Assembly: GCF_051486985.1 (NCBI RefSeq)
Contig: NZ_JAHVDV010000013.1
Span: 57,634-121,633 of the forward strand
Direction: 5' to 3'
DNA from: CBFFRJ01 sp051486985
GTDB lineage: Bacteria; Pseudomonadota; Gammaproteobacteria; Enterobacterales; Enterobacteriaceae
DNA length: 64,000 nucleotides
Within the stretch, counting starts at the first letter, position 1, and each line of letters starts with the position of its first letter. The notes under the pieces were generated by a model. The model searched no databases, had not been told where the DNA came from, and was given only the letters and a program-made list of their open reading frames with translations. Made by a program: the position numbers and the translations under genes. Positions 8,655-16,994 of this stretch are shown here, in pieces.

Positions 8655-10166
8655 TTACTCTTCGCCGTTAAAACCCGCACGGTTCAGCAGGAACTGCGAC
8701 AGCATGGCAACAGGACGACCTGTCGCGCCTTTGGCTTTACCGGAGCGCCATGCGGTACCGGCGATGTCCAGATGGGCCCAGTTGTACTTACGGGTAAAGC
8801 GAGACAGGAAGCAGCCCGCCGTGATGGCACCGCCGGGACGTCCGCCAATGTTTGCCATGTCGGCAAAATTAGAGTCCAGCTGTTCGTAGTACTCATCACC
8901 CAGCGGCAGACGCCATGCGCGGTCGCCCGCCTGTTCTGAAGCACCAATCAGCTCATGCGCCAGCGGGTTGTGGTTCGACATCAGCCCGGTGATGTGATGG
9001 CCCAGCGCAATCACGCAAGCACCAGTCAGGGTCGCCACATCGATAACCGCTTCCGGCTCAAAACGCTCAACGTAGGTCAGCACATCGCACAGTACCAGAC
9101 GGCCTTCAGCATCAGTGTTGAGCACTTCAACGGTCTGGCCGGACATGGTAGTCAGCACGTCACCCGGACGATAGGCGCGTCCACCCGGCATGTTTTCACA
9201 GCCAGCCAGTACGCCCACAACGTTAATCGGCAGTTGCAGCTCTGCGACCATGCGCATTACGCCGTACACCGCCGCCGCACCGCACATGTCATACTTCATC
9301 TCGTCCATGCCTTCGGCAGGCTTGATGGAGATACCGCCGGAGTCAAAGGTCAGCCCTTTGCCCACCAGCACAATCGGGCGCGCCTCTTCTGACGGGTTGC
9401 CTTTGTATTCAATGACAGACATCAGGGATTCGTTCTGCGAACCGTTACCGACCGCCAGGTAAGAGTGCATGCCCAGCTCGCGCATCTGCTGCTCGCCAAT
9501 CACCCGGGTAATGACGTTTTTACTGTAGGAGTCAGCCAGCTGGCGCGCCTGAGAGGCCAGGTAGGCCGCGTTGCAGATATTGGGCGGCATATTGCCGAGA
9601 TCTTTTGCCGCTTTGATGCCGGCGGCAATGGCCAGACCGTGCTGAATGGCACGTTCACCGCTGGTCAGTTCACGGCGAGTCGGCACATTAAAGACCATTT
9701 TACGCAGCGGACGACGTGGCTCGCTCTTATTGGTCTTCAACTGGTCAAAACTGTAGAGCGACTCTTTTGCGGTTTCCACCGCCTGGCGCACCTTCCAGTA
9801 GGTGTTACGGCCTTTCACGTGCAGCTCGGTCAGGAAGCAGACGGCCTCCATAGAACCGGTGTCATTCAGGGTATTGATAGTTTTCTGGATGACCTGCTTA
9901 TACTGGCGTTCATCCAGCTCACGTTCTTTACCGCAACCAATTAACAAAATGCGTTCGGAGAGCACATTTGGAACGTGGTGCAGCAGCAGGGTTTGTCCTG
10001 GTTTGCCTTCCAGTTCGCCACGGCGCAGCAGGGCGCTGATGTAACCGTCGCTGATTTTGTCGAGTTGCTCGGCAATCGGCGAGAGACGGCGCGGCTCAAA
10101 AACACCCACAACGATGCAGGCACTCCGCTGTTTCTCGGGGCTACCGCTTTTTACACTGAACTCCAT
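8655..10166 (-). CDS. pepA: Leucyl aminopeptidase PepA
   Basis: M17-family dinuclear metallo-aminopeptidase, 503 residues. In E. coli it also binds DNA as an accessory factor for XerCD recombination and as a regulator of carAB. The catalytic signature NTDAEGRLVLCDVLTY and the metal-site segment LVGKGLTFDSGGISIKP are present. Length matches E. coli PepA. It is divergent from lptF across about 270 bp and is the first gene of the pepA-holC-valS series. Confidence 0.98.
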   Translation of the reverse strand: MEFSVKSGSPEKQRSACIVVGVFEPRRLSPIAEQLDKISDGYISALLRRGELEGKPGQTLLLHHVPNVLSERILLIGCGKERELDERQYKQVIQKTINTLNDTGSMEAVCFLTELHVKGRNTYWKVRQAVETAKESLYSFDQLKTNKSEPRRPLRKMVFNVPTRRELTSGERAIQHGLAIAAGIKAAKDLGNMPPNICNAAYLASQARQLADSYSKNVITRVIGEQQMRELGMHSYLAVGNGSQNESLMSVIEYKGNPSEEARPIVLVGKGLTFDSGGISIKPAEGMDEMKYDMCGAAAVYGVMRMVAELQLPINVVGVLAGCENMPGGRAYRPGDVLTTMSGQTVEVLNTDAEGRLVLCDVLTYVERFEPEAVIDVATLTGACVIALGHHITGLMSNHNPLAHELIGASEQAGDRAWRLPLGDEYYEQLDSNFADMANIGGRPGGAITAGCFLSRFTRKYNWAHLDIAGTAWRSGKAKGATGRPVAMLSQFLLNRAGFNGEE

Positions 10167-10434
10167 GCACTACGCTCCTGAATCTTAAAGACAACAGCGG
10201 CGGCTACGGATAGAATTGCAAGCTTTCGTAACTCGGTTCCGCTGTTGCGGTGACTTCGTGTTAATCTTAACGTTACTTGGGTTTCGGCACGTCAGATCGG
10301 GGTCGGATACGTTTAACCGCTGAGTATAATAATCTTAGCGATGATTTCGACGACTCAAGAGAATAAATGACGTTTAAGCCACGAAACAAGCGATTTTCCA
10401 GTAAAAAGACTGGTTTTTACGGGCGTAATGTAAA

Positions 10435-11535
10435 GTGATAATCATAAGATATCTTGCGCGGGAGACGCTTAAAAGCCAGCTTGCGATCCTATTCATCCTG
10501 CTTCTGATCTTCTTTTGTCAGAAACTGGTCAGGATCCTTGGCGCAGCGGTCGACGGCGAAATTCCAACGAACCTGGTGCTCTCGCTACTGGGTCTCGGCG
10601 TGCCTGAAATGGCGCAACTTATCCTGCCTCTCAGTCTGTTCCTCGGTCTGCTGATGACGCTGGGCAAATTGTATACTGAAAGTGAAATTACCGTTATGCA
10701 CGCCTGCGGCCTTAGCCGGGCGGTGCTGGTAAAGGCGGCAATGATCCTCGCGCTACTGACCGGTGCAGTGGCAGCCATCAACGTGATGTGGTTAAGCCCG
10801 TGGTCATCGCGCCATCAGGAAGTGGTACTGGCCGATGCCAAAGCCAACCCCGGCATGGCGGCACTGGCGCAGGGGCAGTTCCAGCAGGCCTCTGATGGCA
10901 ACTCCGTAATGTTTATTGAGAGCGTTGATGGTAGCCAGTTTCACGAGGTCTTCCTTGCTCAACTACGCCCGAAAGGCAATGCGCGCCCGTCAGTGGTGGT
11001 CGCAGACTCCGGTCATCTTGCGCAGATGAAAGACGGCTCTCAGGTGGTGACCTTAAATCAGGGCACGCGCTTTGAAGGCACCGCGCTGCTACGTGATTTT
11101 CGCATCACCGATTTCAAAGACTATCAGGCAATTATCGGTCATCAGGCCGTAGCCCTGGACCCGGACGACACCGAGCAGATGAAGCTCGGCACCCTGTGGC
11201 GTACCGATAATCCGCGTGCGCAGGCAGAGTTCCACTGGCGTCTGACGCTCATCTTCACCGTCTTTATGATGGCGCTGATGGTTGTGCCGCTGAGCGTGGT
11301 CAACCCGCGCCAGGGCCGTGTGCTGTCGATGCTGCCAGCGATGCTGCTTTATCTGGTGTTCTTCCTGCTGCAGACCTCCCTGAGATCCAATGCCGCGAAG
11401 GGAAAAATTGATCCGTTGATTTGGATGTGGGCGGTGAACCTCGCGTACCTCGCGCTGGCAATCGGCCTGAATCTATGGGATACGGTGCCGATGCGCCGGA
11501 TTCGCGCCCGCGTGATGGGCAGAGGAGCGGTATAA
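10435..11535 (+). CDS. lptF: LPS export permease LptF
   Basis: One of the two inner-membrane permeases of the LptB2FG ABC transporter that extracts lipopolysaccharide from the inner membrane. The 366-residue product begins (with a GTG codon) MIIIRYLARETLKSQLAILFILLLIFFCQKLVRILGAAVDGEIP and has the YjgP/YjgQ layout: three N-terminal membrane helices, a periplasmic beta-jellyroll, and three C-terminal helices. Its stop overlaps the lptG start (TAATG). Confidence 0.97.
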   Translation: MIIIRYLARETLKSQLAILFILLLIFFCQKLVRILGAAVDGEIPTNLVLSLLGLGVPEMAQLILPLSLFLGLLMTLGKLYTESEITVMHACGLSRAVLVKAAMILALLTGAVAAINVMWLSPWSSRHQEVVLADAKANPGMAALAQGQFQQASDGNSVMFIESVDGSQFHEVFLAQLRPKGNARPSVVVADSGHLAQMKDGSQVVTLNQGTRFEGTALLRDFRITDFKDYQAIIGHQAVALDPDDTEQMKLGTLWRTDNPRAQAEFHWRLTLIFTVFMMALMVVPLSVVNPRQGRVLSMLPAMLLYLVFFLLQTSLRSNAAKGKIDPLIWMWAVNLAYLALAIGLNLWDTVPMRRIRARVMGRGAV

Positions 11536-12617
11536 TGCAGGCGTTTGGCGTACTTGACCGCTACATCGGTAAAACTATTTTCACCACCATCATGATGACG
11601 CTGTTCATGCTGGTGTCGCTCTCCGGCATCATCAAGTTTGTCGATCAGCTGAAAAAAGCCGGGCAGGGGAGCTACGACGCGCTGGGGGCGGGGCTCTATA
11701 CCATCCTTAGCGTGCCGAAAGACATTCAGATTTTCTTCCCGATGGCTGCACTGCTCGGTGCCCTGTTAGGCCTCGGTATGCTGGCGCAACGTAGTGAACT
11801 GGTGGTGATGCAGGCATCCGGTTACACCCGTATGCAGGTGGCGCTCTCCGTTATGAAAACCGCCATCCCGCTGGTGCTGCTGACAATGGCGATTGGCGAA
11901 TGGGTGGCCCCCCAGGGCGAGCAAATGGCGCGCAACCAGCGTGCGCAGTCAATGTACGGCGGCTCGCTGCTCTCCACGCAAACCGGTCTGTGGGCCAAAG
12001 ATGGCAACAGTTTTGTCTACATTGAACGGGTGAAGGGCGATGACGAACTGGGCGGGGTGAGTATTTACGCCTTTAACGATCAGCGTCGTTTGCAGTCGGT
12101 ACGCTACGCGGCGACTGCCAAATTTGACAAAGACCATAAGGTCTGGCGCCTCTCGCAGGTGGATGAATCGAACCTCACTGACCCGAAACAGGTGACGGGC
12201 GCGCAGACGCTGACCGGCACCTGGAAGACCAACCTCACGCCCGACAAACTGGGTGTGGTGGCGCTGGACCCCGATGCGCTCTCCATTAGTGGCCTGCACA
12301 ACTACGTGAAGTACCTGAAGTCGAGCGGCCAGGATTCCGGGCGTTATCAGCTCAACATGTGGAGCAAAATTTTCCAGCCCATGTCGGTAGCGGTGATGAT
12401 GCTGATGGCGCTGTCCTTTATCTTCGGGCCGCTGCGTAGCGTGCCAATGGGCGTGCGTGTGGTGACGGGTATCAGTTTCGGCTTTGTTTTCTACGTGCTT
12501 GATCAGATTTTCGGCCCATTGACTCTCGTCTATGGCATTCCACCGATAATCGGTGCCCTGCTCCCGAGCGCCTCGTTCTTCCTTATCAGCCTCTGGCTGT
12601 TGATGCGTAAGAGTTAG
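11535..12617 (+). CDS. lptG: LPS export permease LptG
   Basis: Partner permease of LptF in LptB2FG, 360 residues, starting MQAFGVLDRYIGKTIFTTIM and ending ASFFLISLWLLMRKS, close to E. coli LptG. Six membrane helices flank a periplasmic domain. The start at 11535 shares one base with the lptF stop, which rules out the longer upstream open frame. Confidence 0.97.
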   Translation: MQAFGVLDRYIGKTIFTTIMMTLFMLVSLSGIIKFVDQLKKAGQGSYDALGAGLYTILSVPKDIQIFFPMAALLGALLGLGMLAQRSELVVMQASGYTRMQVALSVMKTAIPLVLLTMAIGEWVAPQGEQMARNQRAQSMYGGSLLSTQTGLWAKDGNSFVYIERVKGDDELGGVSIYAFNDQRRLQSVRYAATAKFDKDHKVWRLSQVDESNLTDPKQVTGAQTLTGTWKTNLTPDKLGVVALDPDALSISGLHNYVKYLKSSGQDSGRYQLNMWSKIFQPMSVAVMMLMALSFIFGPLRSVPMGVRVVTGISFGFVFYVLDQIFGPLTLVYGIPPIIGALLPSASFFLISLWLLMRKS

Positions 12618-12654
12618 TTCTGCTCTTTCCCTCCGCCTGTAGATGAGGGCCCCG

Positions 12655-12709
12655 ACTTTTCTCCCTCTACCCGTGGGAGAGGGTCGGAGTGAGGGCAGCA
12701 GACCGCACA
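12655..12709. repeat. CCCTCACCC-type intergenic repeat (copy 2, after lptG)
   Basis: The sequence CTCCCTCTACCCGTGGGAGA, followed by GGGTCGGAGTGAGGGCAGCA and GACCGCACA, is a partial copy of the family. The block CCCGTGGG...GAGGGCA.CAGACCGCACA occurs again at about 13200-13229. Confidence 0.65.
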
Positions 12710-12718
12710 AGGTAAAAG

Positions 12719-12750
12719 CAAAACGGCAACCTGCGTTGCCGTTTTTTGTG
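12719..12750 (+). terminator. Rho-independent terminator downstream of lptFG
   Basis: The stem AAAACGGCAAC / GTTGCCGTTTT is followed by TTGTGTTTT. It lies 100 bp past the lptG stop and fits the end of the lptFG transcript. The A-rich left arm could also let it work on the other strand. Confidence 0.82.
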
Positions 12751-12842
12751 TTTTCTCCCTCGTCCCGTGGGCTGAAGCATCCCCAGTAATATGACGTTTT
12801 GCAGCGATATTACACTCCCATGAGAATAAAACAGTCACCGCG

Positions 12843-13110
12843 ATGACAGGGTCCGGCTGAAAATCGATGAGGTGTTGACGGCTGACCGGGGCCGCCCGCA
12901 GGGAAGCGGGCGGAGGGGATAGCCTACAAGGATCCAGGCTGGTCCCCGACCCGATAGTCAGACGACATAAGCATCATGGACCGCGAAGCGCCGATTTTCC
13001 TGGCCGGGAGCCCGGGTCGCCAGGGTGGTGGCGGTGAACCACCCTGGCACGTTCACGGGTTCTGGCGTGAAAGAAAAGCAAGGAACATAAGGTGAACGGA
13101 ATGACCACAA
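12843..13110. other. GC-rich structured intergenic block of unknown nature
   Basis: There is no convincing coding frame in this part of the 710-bp lptG-dhaK gap. It contains strong hairpins: CCGCCCGC (12892-12899) with GCGGGCGG (12906-12913), and a perfect 10-bp stem CCAGGGTGGT (13020-13029) with ACCACCCTGG (13038-13047). The symmetric segment CCTGGCCGGGAGCCCGGGTC lies just before the second. It may be a mobile palindromic element or a structured RNA; I do not recognise it. Strand is unknown. Confidence 0.45.
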
Positions 13111-13120
13111 GCGCCGCATG

Positions 13121-13230
13121 TTTCCCCTCACCCTGGCCCTCTCCCCAAAGGGGCGAGGGAACTTTCCTTGCTCGTATTATTTGGCGGGGATCTCTCAGCC
13201 CCCGTGGGTGAGGGCACCAGACCGCACATA
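13121..13230. repeat. CCCTCACCC-type intergenic repeats (copies 3 and 4)
   Basis: CCCCTCACCCTGGCCCTCTC followed by CCCAAAGGGGCGAGGGAA forms a hairpin element at about 13125-13160. A second partial copy, CCCCCGTGGGTGAGGGCACC plus AGACCGCACA, lies at about 13199-13228. Together they fill the region just upstream of the dhaK promoter area. Confidence 0.65.
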
Positions 13231-13328
13231 ATGCCCATAACTTTCTCCATCGTTTACGCGGTTCTTGAAAACGTAATACGCAGCGCCGACTATGCTTGGC
13301 TTATGGTTCTCAAAAAATTCAGGAAGCT

Positions 13329-14966
13329 ATGTCCAGATTCTTTTTTAATGACCGTAAACAACTGGTCAATGACGCCATTGAAGGAATGGTGATTTCCGCC
13401 CCTCACGGCAACCTGGTTCGCCTCGACATCGATCCCGCTATTCGCATTGTTGCCCGTGCCGACTGGGATAAATCCCGCGTCGCGGTCATTTCTGGTGGCG
13501 GCTCCGGCCACGAACCGGCCCATGCGGGCTTCGTCGGTAAGGGAATGCTTACTGCCGCCGTATGCGGCGACGTCTTTGCCTCCCCAAGCGTCGATGCGGT
13601 GCTTAACGCCATTGTGGCGGTGACCGGCGATCGCGGTTGCCTGCTCATCGTCAAAAACTATACCGGCGACCGGCTGAACTTCGGCCTTGCCGCCGAGAAA
13701 GCCAAACGTTACGGCCTGAAAGTGGAAATGGTGATTGTCGCCGACGATATTGCCCTGCCGGATAATAAGCAGCCGCGCGGGATCGCCGGGACAGCGCTGG
13801 TGCACAAAATTGCAGGCTATGCGGCTGAGCAAGGGAAATCCTTAAGCGAAGTGCGTGACATCGCTCAGCAGGCGAGCGAGAGCGTCCGGAGCCTCGGACT
13901 GGCGATGGAGAGCTGTAACCTGCCGGGCAGCGAAGAGGATGACCGCATTCCACGCGGGCAGGTGGAACTGGGGCTGGGCATTCATGGTGAACCCGGCGCC
14001 AGTACTGTCGACAGCCACAACAGCAAGCAGCTGATTGAGGCGCTGGTGACGCCGTTGAAAGCGCTGGCGGGTAACGACCGCGTTGCGGTGCTGATTAACA
14101 ATCTGGGCGGTGTCTCGGCGCTGGAGATGGCCCTGCTTACTAAAGAGCTGGCGCACTCGTCGCTGAAAGACCAGATTGCATATCTGATTGGTCCTGCAAC
14201 CCTGGTCAGTTCGCTCGATATGAAAGGCTTCTCCCTTTCCGTGCTCCGGCTCAATGAGACCTTCGAGAAGGCGCTTTGCGCCGATGTGCAGACCGTGGGC
14301 TGGCAAAAACCGGTACCCTTCGCGCCGATGAAAACCCAGCGTCATAGCCCGGTCTACAACCAGCTTGAGACTGAACCTTCTGAAAATGCGCAGGTAAAAG
14401 CGCTGGTTTCTGCCGCCGCACAGACGCTAATCGGGCTGGAAAACCGCCTGAACGCGCTGGATGCCAAAGTCGGCGATGGCGATACCGGCTCGACCTTTGC
14501 CGACGGGGCGCGGGAAATTGCCAGCCTGCTTGAGCAGGGCAAGCTGCCGCTTAACAACACCGCGCAACTGCTGCAACTGGTGGGCGAACGACTCGCGACG
14601 GTGATGGGCGGCTCAAGCGGCGTGCTGATGTCGATTTTCTTCACCGCTGCGGGTCAGGCGGTGCACGACGGCAAAACGCTGCCCGAGGCGCTGCTACGTG
14701 GCTTAACGCAGATGAAACACTACGGTGGGGCAGACCTTGGCGATCGCACACTGATTGATGCACTGCAACCGGCGCTGGAGGCCCTGCGTGACCGCGGGCT
14801 GAATGCCGCCGCTGCCGCCGCGAAGACGGGTGCTGAGAAAACGGCGACCATGCAGAAAGCCGGCGCAGGCCGCTCGTCGTATGTGAACAGCCAGAATCTT
14901 GAAGGGGTGCAGGACCCCGGTGCCGTGGCGATTGCAGAAGTGTTTGCGGCGTTGAATAAGGGGTAA
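13329..14966 (+). CDS. dhaK: ATP-dependent dihydroxyacetone kinase (fused DhaK-DhaL)
   Basis: Phosphorylates dihydroxyacetone to DHAP with ATP in the cytoplasm. At 545 residues it is the single-chain Citrobacter-type enzyme, not the three-part PTS-dependent kinase. The N-terminal K domain has ISGGGSGHEPAHAGF and the substrate-binding histidine context GLGIHGEPGAS. The C-terminal L domain has the Mg-ATP loop LDAKVGDGDTGSTF, VMGGSSGVLMSIFF and the KTGAEKTATMQKAGAGRSSYV segment. The start at 13329 (MSRFFFNDRKQLV) matches the family, with AGGAA just upstream; the longer frame from 13296 is rejected. It stands alone, without glycerol dehydrogenase neighbours. Confidence 0.95.
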   Translation: MSRFFFNDRKQLVNDAIEGMVISAPHGNLVRLDIDPAIRIVARADWDKSRVAVISGGGSGHEPAHAGFVGKGMLTAAVCGDVFASPSVDAVLNAIVAVTGDRGCLLIVKNYTGDRLNFGLAAEKAKRYGLKVEMVIVADDIALPDNKQPRGIAGTALVHKIAGYAAEQGKSLSEVRDIAQQASESVRSLGLAMESCNLPGSEEDDRIPRGQVELGLGIHGEPGASTVDSHNSKQLIEALVTPLKALAGNDRVAVLINNLGGVSALEMALLTKELAHSSLKDQIAYLIGPATLVSSLDMKGFSLSVLRLNETFEKALCADVQTVGWQKPVPFAPMKTQRHSPVYNQLETEPSENAQVKALVSAAAQTLIGLENRLNALDAKVGDGDTGSTFADGAREIASLLEQGKLPLNNTAQLLQLVGERLATVMGGSSGVLMSIFFTAAGQAVHDGKTLPEALLRGLTQMKHYGGADLGDRTLIDALQPALEALRDRGLNAAAAAAKTGAEKTATMQKAGAGRSSYVNSQNLEGVQDPGAVAIAEVFAALNKG

Positions 14967-14968
14967 CA

Positions 14969-15290
14969 CCCCTCACCCTGACCCTCTCCCCAAAGGGGCG
15001 AGGGGATGGTTTCTCCCTCTCCCGGAGAGAACGCGCGGAGTGAACCGGAACTGCGCTTTTCTCCCTCTCTGAGGAAGAGCTCGGAGTGAAATGGAACTGC
15101 GCTTTTCTCCCTCTCTGAGGAAGAGCTCGGAGTGAAATGGAACTGCGTTTTGCTCCCTCTCTGAGAGAAAGCTTGGAGTGAACTGGGACTGCGCTTTTCT
15201 CCCTCTTTGAGAGAAAGCTCGGAGTGAACTGGAAGTGCGCTTTTCTCCCTCTCCCTCAGGGAGAGGGCAGGGGGGAGGGTGGAAACGCCT
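14969..15290. repeat. Tandem array of a ~46-bp repeat between dhaK and ahr
   Basis: After a CCCCTCACCCTGACCCTCTC element at 14969-15005, five consecutive units of 46-47 bp run at 15008-15054, 15055-15100, 15101-15146, 15147-15192 and 15193-15238. A partial sixth ends in a GGGAGAGGGCAGGGGGGAGG tail. Each unit has the form TTTTCTCCCTCTCTGAG...AGCTCGGAGTGAA.TGGAACTGCG. Units 2 and 3 are nearly identical; the others differ at several sites. This fills the whole 371-bp gap and looks like local amplification of the genome's palindromic repeat. Confidence 0.85.
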
Positions 15291-15338
15291 GCACCTCACC
15301 CCCACACCTGCTCCCGCCTTTCCCTCAGCGAGACATCA

Positions 15339-16358
15339 TCAGAAATCCGCTTTCAGCACCACGCGGTAACGCGCCTTGCCGTCACGCACATGCTGCAACG
15401 CTTCGTTGATCTGCGACATCGGGAACATCTCCGTCGTCGGCGCGACCTTCGCACGACCCGCAAACTTCATCAGCTTACGCAGCTCGAACGGCGTACCGGT
15501 CGCGGAACCGGAGATGGTTCTGTCACCCGCAATCAGGGTAAACGCAGGCACTTCCAGCGGCTTCAGCACCGCGCCCACCGTGTGGAACGCACCGCCGTGG
15601 GCCAGGGCTTCAAAGTACGGCTGCCACTGCAGATCGACGTTTACGGTGTTGATGATGAGGTCGAACTGGCCCGCCAGCGCTTTCAGTGCCTCCGGGTCGC
15701 GGCTGTTTACCACATAATCCGCACCCATCAGACGCACTTCCGCTTCCTTCGCCGGGTTCGAACTGAACGCCGTCACCTCACAGCCCATTGCGTGCAGCAG
15801 CTTGATGGCGATATGCCCCAGTCCGCCAATACCAATCACCCCGACGCGGCTGGTGGCGGTGATATGGTGCATCAGCAGCGGTTTGAACACGGTGATGCCA
15901 CCGCACAGCAGCGGACCCGCGGTTTCAATGTCAATGCTGTCCGGCAGGGGGATGACCCATTGCCAGCCCGCACGAATTTTGTCGGCAAAGCCACCGCGAT
16001 TCAGGATGGTCGGCACAGCACCTTCGTGACAGTTGATCTGGTCGCCGTCGATACAGGCGTCGCAGTGGCCGCAGCTTTTCGCCGTCCAGCCGATGCCCAC
16101 GCGCTGACCAACCTTCAGCCCTTTGCTCTGCGCCGTGCTACCCAGCGCCACCACGCGGCCAATCACTTCATGCCCGGCGACCAGCGGATATTGTGAGAAG
16201 CCCCATTCATTGTCGATCATCGACAAGTCAGAGTGGCAGATCCCGCAGTAGTCCACCTGCACTTCCACGTCTTCCTGACCTAACTCTCCCGCGTCATACT
16301 CAAACAGCTCCAGGTCAGCCCCGGCTTCTTTAGCGGCATAGCTTTTGATAATCGACAT
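15339..16358 (-). CDS. ahr: NADPH-dependent aldehyde reductase Ahr (YjgB)
   Basis: Zinc-dependent medium-chain dehydrogenase that reduces a broad range of aldehydes with NADPH. The 339-residue product has the catalytic zinc ligands in DYCGICHSDLSMID and GHEVIGRV, the structural zinc cluster SCGHCDACIDGDQINC, and the Rossmann glycine motif GVIGIGGLGHIAIKL. It is close to E. coli Ahr from end to end and sits near leuX as in E. coli. Confidence 0.96.
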   Translation of the reverse strand: MSIIKSYAAKEAGADLELFEYDAGELGQEDVEVQVDYCGICHSDLSMIDNEWGFSQYPLVAGHEVIGRVVALGSTAQSKGLKVGQRVGIGWTAKSCGHCDACIDGDQINCHEGAVPTILNRGGFADKIRAGWQWVIPLPDSIDIETAGPLLCGGITVFKPLLMHHITATSRVGVIGIGGLGHIAIKLLHAMGCEVTAFSSNPAKEAEVRLMGADYVVNSRDPEALKALAGQFDLIINTVNVDLQWQPYFEALAHGGAFHTVGAVLKPLEVPAFTLIAGDRTISGSATGTPFELRKLMKFAGRAKVAPTTEMFPMSQINEALQHVRDGKARYRVVLKADF

Positions 16359-16415
16359 CGCCTTTCCCTCATGATGGTTGAGAATTGAGTGTAGAGGATA
16401 GAGAAATAGTCTGAG

Positions 16416-16994
16416 CTAATCTTTGCGTAACAAGGCGTTAAGCCAGGTTTCATCACGATCGGGGCGTTTGTCCTGCGTCGTCCACATCGACTGCACCCGG
16501 ATGCCCGCAAGCTGCGCGACCAGCGCATTCAGCCCCGCTTCGGTTAAATCACTGAAATGACGACCACCTTTTTCGCGCTCGCTGTCGCCGTATTTGAATG
16601 AGACGTACCAGATGCCACCCGGCTTCAGCGCCTGCGCCAGGCTGCTCATCGCCTGCGGCAACTCCTGCGCGGGCACGTGCAACAACGACGCGCAGCACCA
16701 GATGCCATCGTAATGATGACTGCCCTGCACCTCGTTAAAGGTCATCTGTTTGACGGGCAGACCGCTGTGCTCGGTTGCCAGGCGCACCATTTCCGACGAG
16801 GCATCGAAGGCCTCGACCGCATAGCCCATCTCCACAAAGGCACGGGCATCGCGGCCGGAACCGCACCCGGCATCCAGCACGCGGGCACCGGGCGCGAGGT
16901 GCGCGACAAAGGGGGCGTAGAGCGAGGACATATCGACGCCGATGGTGTCGGAGAAGAACGCCTGCGCATGGTGTTGATAGTAGTTGATGGTCAT
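16416..16994 (-). CDS. Class I SAM-dependent methyltransferase
   Basis: Predicted 192-residue methyltransferase. The SAM-binding motif I is APGARVLDAGCGSGRDARAF, followed by the acidic strand-2 position in AVEAFDASSEMVRLA and a YDGIWCCASLLHVP segment. There is no NPPY-type amino-methyltransferase motif, so a DNA substrate is not indicated. The start at 16994 is chosen because it overlaps the stop of the upstream HNH gene (TGATG), which implies co-expression. Substrate unknown. Confidence 0.8.
   Translation of the reverse strand: MTINYYQHHAQAFFSDTIGVDMSSLYAPFVAHLAPGARVLDAGCGSGRDARAFVEMGYAVEAFDASSEMVRLATEHSGLPVKQMTFNEVQGSHHYDGIWCCASLLHVPAQELPQAMSSLAQALKPGGIWYVSFKYGDSEREKGGRHFSDLTEAGLNALVAQLAGIRVQSMWTTQDKRPDRDETWLNALLRKD

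Noticed and set aside
15008..15283. CRISPR array
   Set aside because: Units are contiguous with no unique spacers, and no cas gene is in the window.
14973..15305. 110-residue frame with repeated RGRKAQ-type segments
   Set aside because: It is the translation of the 46-bp tandem DNA repeat, not a repeat protein gene.
15279..16196. 305-residue frame opposite ahr
   Set aside because: It is antisense to the complete, conserved aldehyde reductase gene.
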